Assembly: GCA_014240055.1 (NCBI GenBank)
Contig: JAAZXP010000036.1
Span: 1-11,653 of the forward strand
Origin: Methanobacteriota archaeon
GTDB lineage: Archaea > Thermoplasmatota > Poseidoniia > MGIII > CG-Epi1
Direction: 5' to 3'
DNA length: 11,653 bases
The position numbers and the translations under genes are program-made. The notes below the pieces were generated by a model that was not told the origin of the DNA, did not search any database, and saw only the letters and a list, made by a program, of their open reading frames with translations. Positions within the stretch are counted from its first letter, which is position 1. The number at the start of each line of letters is the position of its first letter. Shown piece by piece: positions 6,279 through 11,653 of the stretch.

Positions 6279-7037
6279 CTATTTTTTCACTCTAGACATC
6301 AATCTTATTTTACGATTTTCTCGCCAGGACTCTAGTCTATTTCTAAAGCCAGTTTTTGTTTTTTCAGTGAAATTTTTCAATCTAACGCTCAACTTCTTAG
6401 ATTTCCAATGCTCTTCACACTCTGCAGATAATTGAGATATATTCTCCATAACTTTATCGGTAAAATCGCGTAAATTCTCGTGATTAGCTTCTGAATCCCC
6501 AAAATAGATTGGATCTCCAAATTTATAGTAAAATTTTCGCCAAGGTCTAGGTATTTTTTTAGTAACTGGCCAGACATCATCTGTTTGTCTAATGGCCACA
6601 GGAACTACTGCAGCACCTGTTGCAGCTGCAAGACGGGCAACACCTGTCTTTCCATCTCCCATAATTCCATCACGCGATCTAGTACCCTCTGGAAATATTC
6701 CAATTGCTCCACCATTATTCAAAACTTCTACAGCATTTTCCATACCTTCCAAACCACCTGAACCTCTATCTACAGGAATAACGCCTACTTGCTTGAACAC
6801 TAAACGCCTAATTGCCCCTTCAAAATGCTCTTTCTTAGACATGTAAGAAACGGGTCTCTTAGTTGCAGTCATTATGAATGCAGGATCAATATGTGAAAGA
6901 TGATTCGCAGCTATTATCAAAGGCCCATCAACTGGAATTTTAGATCTGTCCAAGTATCTTGGCCTGAACATTATTCTAAGGAAAGTCCCTAAGGTGAGCT
7001 TTGTTGTCCGATAAGACAGTGGAACTTTACTTTCCAT
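6279..7037 (-). CDS. PlsC-like 1-acylglycerol-3-phosphate acyltransferase
   Basis: The family transfers an acyl chain from acyl-CoA or acyl-ACP to lysophosphatidate or a similar acceptor at the membrane. The 252 residues show the catalytic NHLSHID box (45-51, with H46 and D51), the GVIPVDRG segment (85-92), the acceptor-binding FPEGTRSR (115-122) and VVPVAI (144-149). The C-terminal 45 residues are strongly basic and may bind the membrane surface. The length is typical. Such enzymes serve ester-linked lipids and are unexpected in archaea with ether isoprenoid lipids, though bacterial-type acyltransferases have been noted in marine Group II genomes (from memory). The real acceptor is unknown. 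The gene ends one base after the stop of the convergent mevalonate operon, and a TATA box 25 bp before its ATG implies a leaderless message. Confidence 0.93.
   Translation of the reverse strand: MESKVPLSYRTTKLTLGTFLRIMFRPRYLDRSKIPVDGPLIIAANHLSHIDPAFIMTATKRPVSYMSKKEHFEGAIRRLVFKQVGVIPVDRGSGGLEGMENAVEVLNNGGAIGIFPEGTRSRDGIMGDGKTGVARLAAATGAAVVPVAIRQTDDVWPVTKKIPRPWRKFYYKFGDPIYFGDSEANHENLRDFTDKVMENISQLSAECEEHWKSKKLSVRLKNFTEKTKTGFRNRLESWRENRKIRLMSRVKK
6282..6287 (+). terminator. Oligo-U terminator of the mevalonate operon
   Basis: Six T residues begin 4 nt after the DUF1499 stop codon and are immediately followed by CAC. A U-tract of this kind suffices for archaeal termination. On the opposite strand the same bases encode the Lys-Lys end of the acyltransferase, so the two convergent genes carry each other's terminators. 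Confidence 0.4.
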
Positions 7038-7055
7038 TGTGGCCTAACGCAAAGC

Positions 7056-7066
7056 GATAATATATC
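7056..7066 (-). promoter_or_regulatory. TATA box of the acyltransferase gene
   Basis: The minus strand reads GATATATTATC with its centre about 25 bp upstream of the ATG at 7037. The bases between contain no Shine-Dalgarno, again pointing to a leaderless transcript. It lies in the 43-nt gap after the aEF-1 beta gene, so the acyltransferase can be expressed separately from it. Confidence 0.55.
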
Positions 7067-7080
7067 TTTGTTTAATAAAA

Positions 7081-7347
7081 TTAAATTAAAGACTGTTCTT
7101 CAAGTACTACTGTCTGAACATGAGGGACGCTATTGAGGCCATCTTCTACTTCTGTAGCAAAACCATCTCTATCAATGCCAATTATGGCAATCATAATGGC
7201 GTTAAGACCAAATGCAAATGGTTTAATTTCGTGTGCACTCAAGGTACCGTCCTCTGGAAGGACTTCCTCGATTTTTGCTAGTATAGCATCTGTGTCTGAA
7301 TCTGGAGATTCTGGCATAATTCGATATTTTAAGGCTACTTCACCCAT
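7081..7347 (-). CDS. ef1b: Translation elongation factor aEF-1 beta
   Basis: This is the archaeal nucleotide-exchange factor that reloads EF-1 alpha with GTP during translation elongation. The 88 residues equal the usual archaeal length, which corresponds to the C-terminal catalytic domain of eukaryotic eEF1B alpha. Characteristic pieces are the start MGEVALKYRIMPESPDSD, EIKPFAFGLNAI (40-51), where LNA precedes the central strand, and the closing VPHVQTVVLEEQSLI. The ATG at 7347 has an A/T box (minus strand ATTAAATAAA, 7371-7380) about 27 bp upstream and no Shine-Dalgarno. The gene is divergent from the ferredoxin gene. The opposite strand is open through this gene, but protein similarity clearly favours the minus-strand reading. 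Confidence 0.93.
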   Translation of the reverse strand: MGEVALKYRIMPESPDSDTDAILAKIEEVLPEDGTLSAHEIKPFAFGLNAIMIAIIGIDRDGFATEVEDGLNSVPHVQTVVLEEQSLI

Positions 7348-7370
7348 GAATAGTGAGTCTTCAAAGGGTG

Positions 7371-7380
7371 TTTATTTAAT
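7371..7380 (-). promoter_or_regulatory. Probable TATA box of ef1b
   Basis: The minus strand reads ATTAAATAAA, centred about 28 bp before the ef1b ATG. The match is weaker than for the other promoters in the window, but position and lack of a Shine-Dalgarno agree with leaderless initiation. Confidence 0.4.
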
Positions 7381-7396
7381 TTGGGCAGGAATGCAA

Positions 7397-7409
7397 AAAA
7401 TATTAATAA
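7397..7409 (+). promoter_or_regulatory. Possible TATA box of the ferredoxin operon
   Basis: An A/T-only run reading AAAATATTAATAA lies about 36 bp before the ferredoxin ATG at 7439. If used, it would give a leader of about 10 nt without Shine-Dalgarno. The region also borders the ef1b promoter on the other strand. Confidence 0.3.
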
Positions 7410-7438
7410 CACCGTTGACAGGTAATCTTTGGTATAAT

Positions 7439-7783
7439 ATGGCAATAGACGAAGATTATCAAGAGACATTTGAGAAAGTAGACACTTACGATGGTGAAAG
7501 TCAACCTATTCAGATTTGGGCTAAGGATCAAGACTCATATTCTGGAATCGGAACCGATAAACTAGGAATATGGGGTACTATAGTCGGCGTAGATTTTGAC
7601 CTTTGTGTGGCTGATGGGGCTTGTATTGACGCATGTCCTGTAGAAGTTTTTGAATGGATTGATACTCCTAATTCTACAGCATCAGACAAGAAAGCAATCA
7701 TGATTCGTGAAGATGAATGTATTATTTGCAGAGCATGTGAATCTGTTTGTCCTGTTGAAGCAGTTCTTATTACTGAAGACTAA
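7439..7783 (+). CDS. Archaeal dicluster ferredoxin, zinc-site ligands absent
   Basis: This soluble electron carrier probably accepts electrons from 2-oxoacid:ferredoxin oxidoreductases. I chose ATG 7439 (114 residues) because similarity to Sulfolobus/Thermoplasma ferredoxins begins there (MAIDEDYQ, compare GIDPNYR); the frame is open much further upstream but that part is antisense to ef1b. The core GTIVGVDFDLC and the insert between clusters (WIDTPNSTASDKKA) are typical of that family. Cluster I is C56-x2-D59-x2-C62-x3-C66-P, with Asp replacing the second Cys, as in 7Fe ferredoxins carrying a [3Fe-4S] centre. Cluster II is complete: C94, C97, C100, C104. The relatives bind zinc with three His of the N-terminal part; this protein has no His at all, and the GIHG site reads GIWG. 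It is first in a set with the membrane protein and TFS. Confidence 0.92.
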   Translation: MAIDEDYQETFEKVDTYDGESQPIQIWAKDQDSYSGIGTDKLGIWGTIVGVDFDLCVADGACIDACPVEVFEWIDTPNSTASDKKAIMIREDECIICRACESVCPVEAVLITED

Positions 7784-7794
7784 ATAACACTCCT

Positions 7795-8493
7795 ATGGAA
7801 GAACCTGAGCTACGTGTTGGAGGATGGGAAAAGCAGGGTGGTAGAAAATGGGTCAAACGCTTATTTAGTTTAACCGTAGTAGTTTTTCTTGGCACCATAC
7901 TTCTAGGGCCTAATGCTGTAGACTATAGGCCAGCTTATGTTTCTTCAGATTCCCTTTATTTTCCAACAACATGGAATGGGCCTTTCGACATCCAATATTC
8001 TAAAGAATTCAATGGTCATCTTAAAATATCAAGTATTAGTTATGAAGCTTCTGATAGTAAATCAGGTAAAATGGCTGTAATCTCTATATCTTCTTTAATT
8101 GATTTAAGCAATCTGAATACGAAAGCTATCAGTACACAATCTATAGTCGTAGAAAAAGTAGAATCTAAGGCTATGCTAGAAGGTGTAAACCTAAAATCTG
8201 GAACTGGTAAAATATTAAATACGGAATTTATCGAAAATCATGGAGTTTATGCTAATGTGTATCAATGGGATGCAAATGTAACTGATTCTGCTAATTTCTT
8301 TTTAGGCAATGGAATTGGTAGTGAAATACTTGTAAAAGCATACTCTTGGACCATTGAAAAACAATCACTGAACTTTAATAATGGTTCTGATCTTTCCCAA
8401 TTACAATCACAAACAATAATATGTATTGTCTTTGGCATAGATAATAATGCCATTGAACAGGCAACTGAAATGATAGGAAATATAAAAATATAA
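7795..8493 (+). CDS. Membrane-anchored extracytoplasmic protein, unknown function
   Basis: I do not recognise this 232-residue protein. Residues 1-21 are polar and end in a positive patch (KQGGRKWVKR), followed by one hydrophobic segment at about 22-38. This is a type II signal anchor or uncleaved signal, so the rest should lie outside the cell. Residues 45-232 look mainly beta-stranded, rich in Ser, Asn and Ile, with one Trp-containing strand near 154-159 and another near 184-188. A single Cys (210) argues against disulfides. The ATG follows the ferredoxin stop by 11 nt, and its stop is 1 nt before the TFS start, so the three genes are probably one transcript. There is no visible Shine-Dalgarno. 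Composition matches its neighbours, with no sign of transfer. Confidence 0.8.
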   Translation: MEEPELRVGGWEKQGGRKWVKRLFSLTVVVFLGTILLGPNAVDYRPAYVSSDSLYFPTTWNGPFDIQYSKEFNGHLKISSISYEASDSKSGKMAVISISSLIDLSNLNTKAISTQSIVVEKVESKAMLEGVNLKSGTGKILNTEFIENHGVYANVYQWDANVTDSANFFLGNGIGSEILVKAYSWTIEKQSLNFNNGSDLSQLQSQTIICIVFGIDNNAIEQATEMIGNIKI

Positions 8494-8494
8494 A

Positions 8495-8794
8495 ATGTTA
8501 TTTTGTCCCGAATGTAAAGCTATAATGTACCCTGATGGAGACAAACTAAAGTGTAAAAGATGTGGACATAGTCAAAGTAAAGGTAAACCAAAAATTACCA
8601 GTAGAGAAAGAGAAGACAAAGAAATGGTTGTAACCGAGGGCGTGGAAGGGACATTACCTAAGACAAATATTATCTGTCCAAAATGTAAACATAATGAGGC
8701 TACATATTATCTTAGACAAACAAGAGCTGCTGACGAGCCAACTACTAGATTCTATCAATGTACTGGTTGTAAAAATCGTTGGCGAGAATATTAG
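8495..8794 (+). CDS. tfs: Transcription factor S (TFS), RNA polymerase cleavage factor
   Basis: TFS enters the archaeal RNA polymerase funnel and stimulates cleavage of backtracked transcripts, as TFIIS does in eukaryotes. The 99 residues hold two zinc ribbons: an Rpb9-like N-terminal one (C4, C7, C20, C23) and a TFIIS-like C-terminal one (C61, C64, C89, C92). The tip of the second ribbon carries the essential acidic pair in RAADEP (D80, E81), so it should be an active cleavage factor and not an inhibitory paralogue. The linker is charged and short, giving a length slightly below the usual 100-115. It starts 1 nt after the previous gene and its TAG overlaps the stop of the convergent 793-residue gene by 3 nt. 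Confidence 0.95.
   Translation: MLFCPECKAIMYPDGDKLKCKRCGHSQSKGKPKITSREREDKEMVVTEGVEGTLPKTNIICPKCKHNEATYYLRQTRAADEPTTRFYQCTGCKNRWREY
8771..8775 (-). terminator. Short U-tract after the 793-residue gene
   Basis: On the minus strand five T residues occur about 16 nt after the stop of the large gene, inside the end of tfs. It is a weak candidate because the run is short. Confidence 0.25.
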
Positions 8795-11172
8795 ACCAAA
8801 CGGCCATTAGACTCTAATAATTTATTTTTTATAAAAGATAGTATTTCCTCTTTAAGTTCTGATGATTTATCACTATTTTGAGAATGACATATTAATTCAA
8901 TAACATTACGCATTGAATCTTCACCTCCAGTTGTTCTTACAAATATCATTGACAAATATGGTGAATCATCTAAATTGTCTTTACCAGAATGATAAAGGAT
9001 CGAACGCGTATCGTCTATTTTAGAATTACACAAGAATAAACCCGGTATATTTTTTGAAATATCCGTAATTTTCTTAATTGATAAACCCTCTATATTTATA
9101 GAAGAATGAGAAGTATAATCTTTATATTTTAACCGTAAAGAATCATGTTCATCAGGTTTAATTTCTAATGGATCTACATAGCATCCTAAGAAATTAGTTT
9201 CAATATCTCCCAAATTGATAGTATGCTTTCTTCCAGTACTGTCTGAATATTGTAAAACCATCCTAACTCGTGTAAATACTCTGTTTACTGAATTCAATTG
9301 GAAAATGGAAGAAACTGTCTCTCCAGCTTCTAAATGATTGACTCGAATAACGCCCGATTGAGGTTCGGAAAGGCTAATGCCTGGGCCATCCAATTTAATA
9401 CGTAAGAAAATATCACTAATCTTTTCACTAGAATTGTTTTTCAATACCATATTAAGGTCTATTTTATCCTTAGAGGAAAAAGTAGAACTTACTAAAACTA
9501 AATGTTTTTGTTCTGAGCTATAATCTACAAATGCAATATGATTATCTATTCGATCATTAATCAAATCCATCTTTGAAAAACGTATGTTGGAACTTTTATG
9601 GTAAATAGATAAAAAATCCTCAGGATTTGAGTCTAATTTTCCCGATCTTAACCAGTCCATAACTAACTCTTTAACTTTGGATTCTAAAGAAACTACATCA
9701 TTATCATAACTTTTAGAAAGGTTCGATAAATTAATAATTTCTTCAGAAATGCCTTTTTTAGATTCTTTTAAAGATATGAGAGTATTATGAGTATTTGAAT
9801 TCTTTTCTGATTTAATTTCAAATCTTTTTAATTTATTTAGAAGGTTTTTTGCCCTTTTTAATGATTTATCCAAATTAGTTTTATCGTGTAAATCTCTATG
9901 AAACGAATAATAGGGATAAATAAGAGGAATCATTTCATCAGTATGAGCCCCCATCAAGCCCAACTTATCCATAAAAGAAGATAAATTATCTAAATAGCTA
10001 ACGTGCCTTTGATGTAAAGAAGATAATTGCTGATTTGCCCCATCTGCTAACTGAAAGGATTCTTTCAAAAAATTAAAATTACCTGATTTTAATGATTTGG
10101 AATTTTGGATATCTTGGGCAATTTTAACTAAATTTTTTTCATAAATAGAAACCTTATCGAATAATATATCTGTATTATTCAATACTGCATCTATTTGAAT
10201 ACGTAAGAATCCTTCATTTTGAAACCAATGAATCTTACTTTCGGAAGCAAGGATAACGTCTCCCCCATTATCAGAAAATATAAAATTTATTATTTTTTCA
10301 CGTGCTTGATAAGACCAACATTGCTCGCCATCGCTATCTAATACATGAAATACTTTATTGGAAGATATACCTGTCATTTCACCAGATTCAAGGACTGTTG
10401 AAATATCTAAATCTTCTCTAGAATTATAAGTCCATATTTTACTACCATTCCGATCCTGACAGACTATATTTTTAGAGTCTTCAATAAATATGTGTTTTAA
10501 TCCATTATTTGAAAATTTAATATGATTGGAAATATTTTCTTTATTACTCCACAATTCAGCCCCAGAGTATGAAAATGCAAATATTCCACTAGATGAAACT
10601 GCCAATAAATATTCAGAAGAACAAGCGATCTCAGAATAATCGTTTTTATCGCTCAGCTTAAAAAAAGCGTCATCTTCTTTAACAAGAAACAAGCCATCCT
10701 CATTGCAGACAATTAAATGCTTTTCATCTGATAGGGACATTTCAAGTATGGGAGTGGATAATGATGCCTCTCGCTCAACTTCTCCAAACTGATTAAGGTA
10801 ATATATTTTATTTTGATTAGCTAAAATAATAGAACTACCATTTTTACTGATACAGAAAGTACTGTCCTTACTTAAATTATCATATTTCCAGTTTAGTTTA
10901 CCCCAAAAATCGTAACAAATCAAACTGCTAATAGTTCTAACAAAGAGACTATTCGTAAAATCTACTAAATGTATCTCTTTACCATCAGTCAGTGGTATTT
11001 TCTCAACTAATTCGCGATTATTAAATATAGTAATATTCGTATCTGACAAAACTGAAACTATATCTCCATTTCTATTACCAGACAGACCTATCACAGTTCC
11101 ATCTATCGGTTGACGTGCCAGAAGTTTTACAGGCTTCCATGAATCTTTTTTTATTGATGTACTGCGCAACAT
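8791..11172 (-). CDS. 793-residue beta-propeller / coiled-coil / beta-sandwich protein
   Basis: The family is not recognised. No signal peptide or membrane segment is visible, so it should be cytosolic. Residues 15-325 form repeating beta strands with WD/PQQ-like turns: WGKLNWKYD (90-98), YSGAELWS (202-209), RNGSKIWTY (241-249), DSDGEQCWSY (279-288) and a last WFQNEGFLRIQI; this fits a six- to seven-bladed propeller. Residues 330-515 are helical and charged, with heptad-like stretches (433-510). Residues 550-655 look like an immunoglobulin-type beta-sandwich (DLNMVLKNN, FLRIKL, LEAGETVSSIFQL, VRMVLQYSD). Residues 665-793 read as helix, several strands, then a final amphipathic helix. This order resembles BBSome subunits (propeller, coiled coil, ear, platform), a similarity by eye only. 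A weak TATA-like CATAAGGTAT (11198-11207) lies about 30 bp before the ATG; read-through from the upstream tRNA is also possible. Confidence 0.85.
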   Translation of the reverse strand: MLRSTSIKKDSWKPVKLLARQPIDGTVIGLSGNRNGDIVSVLSDTNITIFNNRELVEKIPLTDGKEIHLVDFTNSLFVRTISSLICYDFWGKLNWKYDNLSKDSTFCISKNGSSIILANQNKIYYLNQFGEVEREASLSTPILEMSLSDEKHLIVCNEDGLFLVKEDDAFFKLSDKNDYSEIACSSEYLLAVSSSGIFAFSYSGAELWSNKENISNHIKFSNNGLKHIFIEDSKNIVCQDRNGSKIWTYNSREDLDISTVLESGEMTGISSNKVFHVLDSDGEQCWSYQAREKIINFIFSDNGGDVILASESKIHWFQNEGFLRIQIDAVLNNTDILFDKVSIYEKNLVKIAQDIQNSKSLKSGNFNFLKESFQLADGANQQLSSLHQRHVSYLDNLSSFMDKLGLMGAHTDEMIPLIYPYYSFHRDLHDKTNLDKSLKRAKNLLNKLKRFEIKSEKNSNTHNTLISLKESKKGISEEIINLSNLSKSYDNDVVSLESKVKELVMDWLRSGKLDSNPEDFLSIYHKSSNIRFSKMDLINDRIDNHIAFVDYSSEQKHLVLVSSTFSSKDKIDLNMVLKNNSSEKISDIFLRIKLDGPGISLSEPQSGVIRVNHLEAGETVSSIFQLNSVNRVFTRVRMVLQYSDSTGRKHTINLGDIETNFLGCYVDPLEIKPDEHDSLRLKYKDYTSHSSINIEGLSIKKITDISKNIPGLFLCNSKIDDTRSILYHSGKDNLDDSPYLSMIFVRTTGGEDSMRNVIELICHSQNSDKSSELKEEILSFIKNKLLESNGRLV
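8825..8830 (+). terminator. U-tract terminator of the ferredoxin-tfs transcript
   Basis: Six T residues, in the run TTTATTTTTTATA, begin about 30 nt after the tfs stop. They lie within the 3' coding end of the convergent large gene, as at the other convergent junction in this window. Confidence 0.35.
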
Positions 11173-11232
11173 TCTTCTACGATTTCACTCCGAGACAATA
11201 CCTTATGACTAACCCTAAATAAGAATAAATGT

Positions 11233-11309
11233 TGGAGCCACCGGAGGGATTTGAACCCTCGGCCTGCTGATTACAAGTCAGCCGCTCAACCGGGCTAAGC
11301 TACGGTGGC
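11233..11309 (-). tRNA. tRNA-Thr(UGU)
   Basis: A full cloverleaf reads on the minus strand from G1 at 11309. The acceptor stem is GCCACCG pairing with CGGTGGC, the D arm GCTT/GAGC, and the anticodon stem GCTGA/TCAGC with loop CTTGTAA, so the anticodon is TGT (11273-11275), reading ACA threonine codons. The variable loop is short, the T arm is GAGGG/CCCTC with TTCAAAT, and the discriminator base is U73. The 3' CCA is encoded. No intron is present. It lies between the large minus-strand gene (60 nt downstream) and the divergent rps12. A promoter is not clear; an A/T stretch at 11331-11340 has the right distance. Confidence 0.97.
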
Positions 11310-11397
11310 CTATACCCCTTTCAAGGTTGCTAAACAAAAAGTTTTACCCTCCGTTCCATCGAATCTATTGGAAAATATCCTTTTGGATGACGAACAG

Positions 11398-11405
11398 TAT
11401 ATATA
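11398..11405 (+). promoter_or_regulatory. TATA box of rps12
   Basis: TATATATA lies about 53 bp before the GTG start of rps12, preceded by GACGAACAG as possible BRE. Transcription would start near 11426, leaving a leader of roughly 28 nt that contains a Shine-Dalgarno. This contrasts with the leaderless layout of other genes here. Confidence 0.6.
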
Positions 11406-11437
11406 CAGGCCGCTTGTGCGAGCATCCCTGATTTTAC

Positions 11438-11446
11438 AGGAAGGAG
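11438..11446 (+). promoter_or_regulatory. Shine-Dalgarno of rps12, fixes the GTG start
   Basis: GGAAGGAGA lies 8 nt before GTG at 11455 and is the strongest ribosome binding site in the window. It decides for the GTG start, which also gives the conserved N-terminus MAKGLYTA. Confidence 0.75.
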
Positions 11447-11454
11447 AATCACAA

Positions 11455-11653
11455 GTGGCAAAAGGACTTTACACCGCAACAAAACAGCGTAACAATCGCC
11501 AACAGCAAAGATGGAATGACCGATACTATCGTAAGAGAGTTATGAAGCTTAAAGAAAAAGCTGACCCTCTACAAGGTGCCCCTCAAGCTAAAGGAATTGT
11601 TGTTGAAAAAGTTGGTGTTGAAGCAAAACAGCCTAATTCTGGAATACGTAAAT
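11455..11653 (+). CDS. rps12: Small-subunit ribosomal protein uS12 (5' part)
   Basis: uS12 sits at the decoding centre of the 30S subunit. The first 66 residues are present before the window ends; the archaeal protein is about 140-145 long. The archaeal/eukaryal form is clear from MAKGLYTATKQRNNRQQQRW, the DPLQGAPQAKGIVVEKVGVEAKQPNS segment and the basic N-terminal tail. The loop KQPNSGIRK (58-66) has Gly where nearly all uS12 proteins have Ala (PNSAIRK/PNSALRK). The start is GTG, supported by the strong Shine-Dalgarno. In archaea this gene usually opens a cluster with rps7 and elongation factors, which would lie beyond the right edge. Confidence 0.95.
   Translation, partial: MAKGLYTATKQRNNRQQQRWNDRYYRKRVMKLKEKADPLQGAPQAKGIVVEKVGVEAKQPNSGIRK

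Noticed and set aside
6592..6846. Open plus-strand frame across the acyltransferase
   Set aside because: It is a complement of the PlsC gene; the product is low in structure, Pro/Ala/Thr-rich and matches no family.
7133..7438. Long N-terminal extension of the ferredoxin frame, open back to 7133
   Set aside because: It is antisense to aEF-1 beta, whose protein similarity is strong, and similarity to archaeal ferredoxins begins at ATG 7439.
7415..7438. TTGACA and TATAAT before the ferredoxin start, resembling a bacterial sigma-70 promoter
   Set aside because: The spacing is only 12 bp instead of about 17, TATAAT abuts the ATG, and the gene set is archaeal.

Overview
The window looks like part of an AT-rich archaeal chromosome, most likely a marine Thermoplasmatota-type euryarchaeon (Marine Group II or III). 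The taxon is inference from gene content, not a database result. The archaeal signals are direct: a TFS transcript-cleavage factor, an 88-residue aEF-1 beta, an archaeal ferredoxin of the Sulfolobus/Thermoplasma type, an archaeal/eukaryal-type uS12, a tRNA-Thr with encoded CCA, and TATA boxes placed about 25 bp before several start codons (leaderless transcripts).

Left part, minus strand (1-1810): a DUF6159-like membrane protein (845-1810), then ubiX flavin prenyltransferase (239-805), then a 39-residue Cys-rich zinc-finger gene (123-242) coupled to ubiX by a GTGA overlap, then the 5' end of an unidentified gene running off the left edge. An 88-bp divergent promoter region (1811-1898) separates these from the plus-strand operon.

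Central operon, plus strand (1899-6278): mevalonate kinase, a UbiD-family decarboxylase, an aconitase-X protein in which the large and small subunits are fused in one chain, and a membrane-anchored DUF1499 protein. Each junction overlaps by 4, 1 and 1 nt. With ubiX across the promoter, this is the core of the archaeal ('modified') mevalonate pathway known from Aeropyrum pernix: mevalonate to mevalonate 5-phosphate to trans-anhydromevalonate 5-phosphate to isopentenyl phosphate. UbiX supplies the prenylated FMN that the UbiD-type enzyme needs. Isopentenyl phosphate kinase, the next step, is not in the window.

Middle (6279-8794): a minus-strand PlsC-like acyltransferase (an ester-lipid-type enzyme beside an archaeal isoprenoid operon) and aEF-1 beta. 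These are divergent from a plus-strand set of ferredoxin, a membrane-anchored protein of unknown function, and TFS. The ferredoxin has lost every histidine that binds zinc in its relatives.

Right part (8791-11653): a 793-residue minus-strand protein with an apparent beta-propeller, a helical/coiled-coil middle, a beta-sandwich and a C-terminal alpha/beta domain. That domain order resembles eukaryotic BBSome or coat-adaptor subunits. It is followed by tRNA-Thr(UGU) on the minus strand and the start of rps12 on the plus strand with its own TATA box and a strong Shine-Dalgarno. No stretch over 300 bases lacks a gene; the largest gap (11310-11454) holds the rps12 promoter.
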